DNA from: Hysterium pulicare CBS 123377
Taxonomy: Eukaryota; Ascomycota; Dothideomycetes; Hysteriales; Hysteriaceae
Length of the DNA stretch: 64,000 bases
Assembly: GCA_000467715.1 (NCBI GenBank)
Contig: AJFK01000087.1
Location: forward strand, 1 to 64,000
Direction of reading: 5' to 3'
The position numbers and the translations under genes were made by a program. Each line of letters opens with the position of its first letter. Position 1 is the stretch's first letter. Under the pieces are notes generated by a model. It was not told the DNA's origin and ran no database searches. It saw only the letters and a list, made by a program, of their open reading frames with translations. Of this stretch, positions 58,033 through 64,000 are shown piece after piece.

Positions 58033-58947
58033 CTATTGCTGCTCCCACGTCAGGTTGAACCTCCCCTCTGCATTCACGTACTCCTTCAAACACGTCACAA
58101 CCTCTTCTGCATCCAACGCTTCCACCAGAATCCCAGCATTCGTCGGCGCAATGAAGCCCGAACTGACGGCATTCTTCACCCACTGAATCAACCCATCCCA
58201 ATACCCATCGACATTGAACACGATCACGGGCATGCCTAAAGGTAGGAGTACAGTTAGCATGAAGTTCGAAAAGGTGTTGGTACTGCCAGAACCCGCGTAG
58301 TACTTCTGCTTAGTGTTCTGATCTTCAGATAACACTTGGGTGGGACGTGGGTAGTGAACATATAAGGGAAAAGTACAAAGACGGGGGCATAGACTTTGTA
58401 CCCGGACCTTACCGTGTATCCCTAGTTGATTCCACGTCGTGACCTCCATCAACTCCTCCAAAGTACCATAACCCCCACTCAACGCAACAAAGCCACCTCC
58501 AGCCCCGCCCTCAATGACCTCCTTGGCCATCATCTGTTTCCGCGTGTGCATATCTTTTACTACCGTCGTTTTGCCATATATCTTCTCGTCGATGCTGTGG
58601 GCGGTTGGGTCGTTAGGGTCATGATGATGCTCGTATTTCACGAGGGGCTGGGGAATGATGCCGTGGACTGAGTCGGGACCTGAGAGTGCGACGAGGCTGC
58701 GGGCGACTTCGCCCATGAGGCCGACGGTGCCGCCACCATAGACGACGCGGATGTTGTTTTGGTGGAAGATTTGGGCGAGGGTGCGGGCTGCGGCGAGGTG
58801 GACGGGGGATTTGCCTGCGGAGGCACCGCAGCTAGGAGGGAGTTAGGGACAGATGTCCGGAGAGATTCGAGGGAATTGGACTTACAATACACAGACTACG
58901 GGCCTCTTGGTTGGGGAAGTAGAGTCGTCCTTTACAGCGGTAGTCAT
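58033..58947 (-). CDS. LOG-type cytokinin-riboside-monophosphate phosphoribohydrolase / lysine-decarboxylase-like protein
   Basis: The gene has three exons (58947-58886, 58831-58413, 58235-58033), encoding 227 residues. It shows CVFCGASAGKSP near the N-terminus, the nucleotide-binding GGGTVGLMG (53-61), the RKQMM region and SGGYGTLEE, which replaces the standard PGGxGTxxE with Ser for Pro. LOG enzymes release free base from nucleoside monophosphates; in plants and some fungi this yields active cytokinins, while elsewhere it may be nucleotide salvage. Length matches the family. Intron 2 is 177 nt, a multiple of three, and has no stop in frame, so a retained-intron protein of 286 residues would also be readable. 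No cytokinin synthesis partner (IPT) gene is present. Confidence 0.9.
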
Positions 58948-59349
58948 GGTGGGGTTTGCGAATGACAGAGGAATTGATATCGAATTTTAAGAGAAAGAAG
59001 GAGTGGAAGATTAGAAACTATCTCAGAGTGAATGTGTGCAGGCAGTGACGCTTCTTTATATATTTCACCGCGGTCTATCCAGGCTACTACTTTCAATTGC
59101 TCTCCCAGTCATGGTTATATTCATCCTCATGCAGTTGTAGGAATAGACCCATGACTAGTTGCATCCTCGACCCTCGTGGCGCTAATAAAAAGTGCGGCTT
59201 GCCGGCATGCGATGAGCTAATGCTTTCCGGTCCTCTTGGCATCAGCTTGAATCTTTCAGGAAGCTCCTTCGCCTTCAAACACCCAGCCGCCTCCACCACA
59301 TCCCATTTGGCCTACTAAACAGAGCATTATCTGTTTGCCATCAGACAGA
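58948..59349. other. Divergent spacer of LOG-like and CLPTM1-like genes
   Basis: This 402-base gap should hold both promoters. A TATATA string lies near 59057. Short frames in both directions around 59093-59318 are not supported as genes. Confidence 0.5.
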
Positions 59350-61375
59350 ATGCCACCAGCACAAGGGCAGCGTGGCGCACGCCAGGAGGAGTCGAGCGGT
59401 GTAAGTTAGCCTTCGATATCTCCATCTCCAGCTCCCCACCTTTCCCCCACGATTGCTTACTTTGTTTGGATGTTTACAGATTATGCGAACGATCATCCAA
59501 TCCATTGGTATCTTCCTTTTGATCCAAGCGGGCACCAAGTATTTCTTTAGTCAGCCTCAGAATGCGGACCCCTCGCAAGGCGCTGTCGTGCCAAACTCCA
59601 AAGTTGAAATTCCGGGATATGAAGCTCGCCCGCAACAGCTTAACCCTGATGCCGTCTATAGCAATATACCGCACAACCTTGCCCCAATGTGGCCGGTAGG
59701 AACTGAACTGGATATCAACATGTATATCTCGCCGTCGTTGGCCATGCCCTCGCTCAAATCCATGCCGAAGGATTCCCTCGTAATCGAAGAGAAGGGTTTC
59801 AGATTCGGAGATTGGAAAGACAAACGTGAAGTACAGACTGAATTTGTGGTACCAAAGGCTGTTCAAGAGAATGGGACTCTGTTTGCACACTTCTATGTTG
59901 CACAGTCCGGCAGCGTGCTAGACCCTACAGCACGAGGCTACGACACCTCCAAGGCATACCATTTCTCTAGGCCCCTAACGCAGTATCTTCCCAAGAAGAA
60001 GATTGCTAAGGTCCGTAATTTGCTTTCGGGGTCAAACGGTACGGAAGAAGAGGGAAAGGCTCCGTCGGCCAAGGTCATTGCGTCGTATTACCATCCAAAC
60101 TTCACGATCTCCTTAGTCCCTGACGCTGGTGTGGTGAACTTCCCGGCCACTAATCCTGGTGTTCGACAGTATATCCAAGTCGAACAGACAGGTGCAAGAG
60201 ATGCTACAGGTCAGAATGGATGGTACTATCCAATCCTCTTCACGAATACCTTCTGGCAGTTGAAGAAACATATGACGGAGTTAAACTCGACCGTCAAGAC
60301 CCTTCCTCTCAACGTGAACCTCAACAATCTGAACCACTGGAAATTCCAGCTATTTTCTGCTATGGATGAAGGAATGAAACAGCAGGCTGCTCAAGCCGCA
60401 GCCGGCCAATCCCCAAGCGGAGGAGACGGATCCGAGATGGAAATGTTCAAGGAGATTCTCATCGACAGCAACTCCTACCTTCTCGGCATCACGGCCGTTG
60501 TCAGCGTGTTCCACATGATTTTCGAAATGCTCGCTTTCAAGAACGACGTTGCTCACTGGCGCAGGAAGAAAGACAACGTCGGAACATCCGTACGCACCAT
60601 TCTCGCCAACGTATTCATGCAAAGCATCATCTTCCTCTATCTCATGGACAACAACGAAAACACTTCCTGGATGATTCTATTCGGTCAAGGCATGGGCATC
60701 GCCATCGAAGCCTGGAAAATCACCAAAAGCGTAAACGTCCGCGTGCGACCCACAGCCCCCGGCTCATTCCTCCCCTACAGCGTCGTCTTCGAGGATAAAC
60801 ACGTCCTCTCTGATACCGAGAAAAAGACGCAAGAATACGATCAAATCGCCTTTAAGTACCTCTACATGGTCGCTGTCCCCCTTCTAATTGCCTACGCAAT
60901 CTACTCCCTAATGTATGATTCCCATAAATCTTGGTACAGCTTCATCATCACGACACTCGTGGGTTCTGTCTATGCTTACGGCTTCCTAATGATGGTTCCC
61001 TCCCTCTACATCAACTACCGACTGAAGAGCGTGGCGCATATGCCCGGTCGAGCCATGACGTATAAATTTTTAAATACATTCATCGATGATCTTTTCGCAT
61101 TCACTATTAAAATGCCGACGCTCCATCGTTTGGCAACCCTCAGAGACGATGTTATTTTCTTCGTGTATCTTTTCCAGACTTACAAGTATAAGGTCGATTA
61201 TTCGAGAGTCAACGAATTTGGACAGGGTGGGGACGATGAGGAGGTTGAGGAGAAGGTGGCTAATAAGCCGCTTCAGGCGCCGGCGGACGGGGATGCGAGT
61301 GTTAAAGTTGCGGAGGAGAAGGCGGAGAAGGTTACTGGGAGTTCGAAGAAGGGCGAGGCGAAGAAGAGAAAGTGA
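59350..61375 (+). CDS. CLPTM1-family transmembrane protein
   Basis: The gene has two exons (59350-59400, 59480-61375), encoding 648 residues. The short first exon MPPAQGQRGARQEESSG splices to IMRTIIQSIGIFLLIQ, a membrane anchor. A large luminal domain follows, with family blocks such as ALAPMWPVGTELDINMYIS (shortened here), ISLVPDAGVVNFPATNPGVRQYIQV, and YPILFTNTFWQLKKHMTELN. Four further spans lie between about 380 and 570, including LLGITAVVSVFHMIFEMLAF, DDLFAFTIKMPTLHRLATLRDDV and FFVYLFQTYKYKVDYSRVNEFGQ. The C-terminus is Lys/Glu-rich and ends in KKRK. CLPTM1 proteins sit in the ER; animal members affect receptor trafficking and lipid scrambling. Role in fungi is not established. Length is normal for the family. 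Confidence 0.93.
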
Positions 61376-62490
61376 AGGGGTGATGAGCTTGGTATGATGA
61401 GTCGTGGTTTGGGGAAAGGTGGGTTCAGCGAGATTGTGTATAGCCGATATAGGGTTTTGAACTTATATAAATGAGAGAAGTATAAGTTTACTTTTATGTG
61501 CCTCAAATCTGTCATAACCTAGACCTCTCATTCAGCTACCAATGATTCCATATCCTTTTTTTTTCTCAGCCTTGTTTCCTCTCGACTTTTATGAGCCCAT
61601 CCTCTCTCTCCCTCGTTAAAATTGCAGTACACCGAGCGTTATGAAACACAGTGCTGAGCTCGGAAAACTTCTCAACGCCCCGCATGCTGCAGTATCACAA
61701 AGCCTATGGAAGCTTACATGTACGCAATCAAACAACTACATACTCAGAAAAAGCGTCGAATCTCATGAGGAATGCCTCACTCAAAGCCTGAGCCTTCCTT
61801 TGATGCATAAAGTTTATTTACGAAATAGGGGATTGACGGAATAGTCTGTAGATTGCAGGGGTATCATATGATTGTGGTGTTGAGTTGTTGCGGTGGTGTT
61901 TAATTGTGAACACCAACCCCCGAAATCGATACTTTTTTTCATCTTCTTTCCCTATTGGGCAACATTTTCTTCCAGTAGTGTTGATGTGGTGTCAACACAC
62001 ATCCGGAACTGATCTTTCCTCAGCTTAACATGGTTGGTATCGGAAGAAGCACAAAGGCTCTGGATCTGTCTAGCTAGTTTTCCTCATGGAGCGCCAACCA
62101 GAGCAGATAAAGTTTTGAGGCACTGCTTGTTCCTTCACGACATCATTGTCGAAGATGGCTCCGTCTAAAGAACTCCTTACTCTGAAATATTATAACTCTA
62201 CGCAATGAACTGGTTTATACCGAATCGCCGGATTTTATTTTGCCGATGTGACTATATATCACATTGCTGTCACAATTGAAACAAGCGTGAGGTCACAAAG
62301 TCAAAGCAATCACTTGTTCAAGCAGAATGTAGACAAATAGGCTCCGCAAGCAAATATAAGAAGACCAAACGTCTACCCAATTATTTTCCTCGTTACTTTT
62401 CTCATTTTTTTCTCACTACTTTTCTCAACCACTACACCTCCACACGAAATCTTCGCCACATTTTACAAACTCCTTACCTTAACATTCAAA
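61376..62490. other. Intergenic, no gene seen
   Basis: This 1.1 kb AT-rich region lies between two plus-strand genes. CT-rich leader-like sequence occurs at 62380-62480 just before the RING gene. Nothing coding is supported. Confidence 0.5.
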
Positions 62491-63532
62491 ATGTCATCCG
62501 ACCAAATACAACCACATTCAAACGCTCGTAGGATCCGTCGACCAGAACAACCTCGTCTCCCCAATCAAGATCAGTTCATCAGCAACAATCTCCAACCCGT
62601 CGAAGACTACACCGTAGATCAAGAATGCGCTATCTGTCAAGGGACATTTAACTCCGATCTAGATCGCCCAGTACGCATTACCGGCAACCCAGATTGCTCG
62701 CATGTATTCGGTCAGCTATGCATCACTGAATGGCTGCGCTCACCGAATCCAAATGCTCAAACGTGCCCAATTTGTCGCACCCCTCTCTATGAGCAAGAAC
62801 TCGATCATTTTGCAGGGCTTCTTGCAGGAGAGCTATTCGCACGAGGTGTTTATGCACCTCCATGGCTGTTTGGGTCTGAACAGAACGACATAGGAGGTGT
62901 TGGTGCACTTTCAAACGCTGGTGGCGACCGGAACCCAGCTTTTAGGCCAGATAGAGGTCCTTTTTGGCTTTCTGCGAACGTGCAACGAGGTGGACCTCGA
63001 TTGGATTTCTTGGGCCGTCATGATACGACACCTGGTGATGGTGATAACGATTCCACCGTGGCTACGGCGTCCAACAATAAACCGCCGTCCAGAGAATCGC
63101 AGGAGAGTTGATCCAGTGTTGGCCGATGTACAAGCTCCGCCAGCTTCTCGTGACGAGCAAAATACCGTCAATGATTCAACACTCTCGGATTTCGTTGCTG
63201 AGCTCTGGAATCGGATTCATGCCATGCATACTCGCGTCGAAAATCAATACAATCAGATTTCCATCCGAGATATGAATGGCGTGGTTGACACTGCTCTTCA
63301 GGAGTATAATATGGGGCCAGGTCGTTTGAACCGTCGACAGCGTAGGCGTGTTGCGGAGATTGGCTTCGAGATGCTCGAGCAACATCGTCAGAACAATGGT
63401 CGCTTGATTCAGATGTCGAGTCAAGAGGGTGGCGAATATAGAGGAGCTATCCGGTCAGTGGTGCAAGACATGGAGTGGTACCAACCAGATCCTCTGTCTC
63501 CTTTGCCCCCAAGAATCGTCATTCGCTGTTGA
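62491..63532 (+). CDS. RING-finger protein, probable E3 ubiquitin ligase
   Basis: Two frames are joined by a 52-nt intron (exons 62491-63040 and 63093-63532; GTGATA...CCAG), giving 329 residues. The RING lies at about 47-100: CAIC, then C-S-H-V-F-G-Q-L-C, then CPICRTPL. The place of the fifth zinc ligand (after C-x-H-x2) is Gly instead of His or Cys, so the second zinc site may be imperfect or use another residue. The middle is disordered and Gly/Asp-rich; the end has a basic helical stretch (RLNRRQRRRVAEIGFEMLEQHRQ) and PLPPRIVIRC. Without the intron the protein would stop at 63111 with 206 residues. An alternative donor six bases upstream (63035) keeps the same frame. RING E3 function is likely; targets are unknown. 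Confidence 0.75.
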
Positions 63533-64000
63533 GCGTTGGTCTGAGACATGGTGGATGCCTCTTGACTTCAGCGCTACAATAGCTGATGGCAATGATTTTG
63601 CCGAAGCAATCTGGCTAGTAGACGTCTCTCGTAGTTTCCCTTCTTCAGTGTAAGCGGTGCTGATACCGCTGTCATATTCGAGTACGCATCGTGCTCTAAC
63701 AAATCAGTGAATATAACCTGAATATCTAATATCTAAACTTACCATCGATTGCTGTGTCCGTGTGATGTAAAATACTTTTTTATCGTGAGCTCTATAATGA
63801 ATGGGAATAAAGGACTTGAGTAACAAAGAGAACCCTTTTTTCCAACTGCGAGTTGTGAAGCGACGACGCTGATAATACGAATTGTCACACTCATTGTGCA
63901 CCAGGCACGAGTGACCATGAGAATAGCGAGACTAACAATCACATACCTATTCTGAGACCGTTTCATTCATGAGTTGAGCTCTGACTCAGCAGCTCTGACG
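63533..64000. other. Window end, no gene seen
   Basis: This holds the 3' flank of the RING gene. Short overlapping frames on the minus strand (63704-63966) show no recognised pattern, though the end of a gene from outside the window cannot be excluded. Confidence 0.45.

Overview
The window is nuclear DNA of a filamentous ascomycete (Pezizomycotina). The signs are many short GT-AG introns of about 45-220 nt, often with a CTAAC-like branch site, a HET-domain protein, a fungal rhodopsin-like membrane protein, a PMP47-type peroxisomal carrier, YHM2, an Nrd1/Seb1-type RNA-binding protein and a fungal CAP protein. Class or genus cannot be fixed from the sequence alone. No rRNA, tRNA, CRISPR array or intact transposon was seen.

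Left part, 1-15.3 kb, is accessory. It holds the end of a broken aminoglycoside-phosphotransferase-like (APH) gene, a predicted beta-propeller gene on the minus strand, and facing away from it a 2,163-residue protein with the SpvB / calcium-loop / RHS-core layout of the bacterial Tc (insecticidal toxin complex) B-C subunits, carrying one spliceosomal intron near its 3' end. A 1,208-residue HET-domain protein follows. This is the most unusual part of the window.

Middle part, 16.6-44.3 kb, has well-spaced single genes: PMP47 carrier, Gfo/Idh/MocA dehydrogenase, a hypothetical leucine-rich gene, a long empty stretch (21.4-26.1 kb), a secreted CAP protein, and a large membrane protein. From 31.2 to 44.3 kb comes a run of tailoring-type genes: cytochrome P450, secreted FAD-linked oxidase, short-chain dehydrogenase, rhodopsin-like membrane protein and O-methyltransferase. 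No polyketide, peptide or terpene backbone gene is present, so a pathway is only a suggestion.

Right part, 45.2-63.5 kb, is largely housekeeping: HAD-like hydrolase, DUF255/thioredoxin-domain protein, YHM2 mitochondrial carrier (seven exons, three of them 19-25 nt), mitochondrial citrate synthase (with a GC-AG intron), Nrd1/Seb1-like transcription-termination factor, LOG-type phosphoribohydrolase, CLPTM1-family membrane protein and a RING-finger protein. Citrate synthase and YHM2 both serve mitochondrial citrate metabolism and lie next to each other on the same strand.

Exon boundaries were worked out by hand from splice signals, reading frame and protein continuity. For the spliced genes marked as such, exon lengths sum to whole codons.
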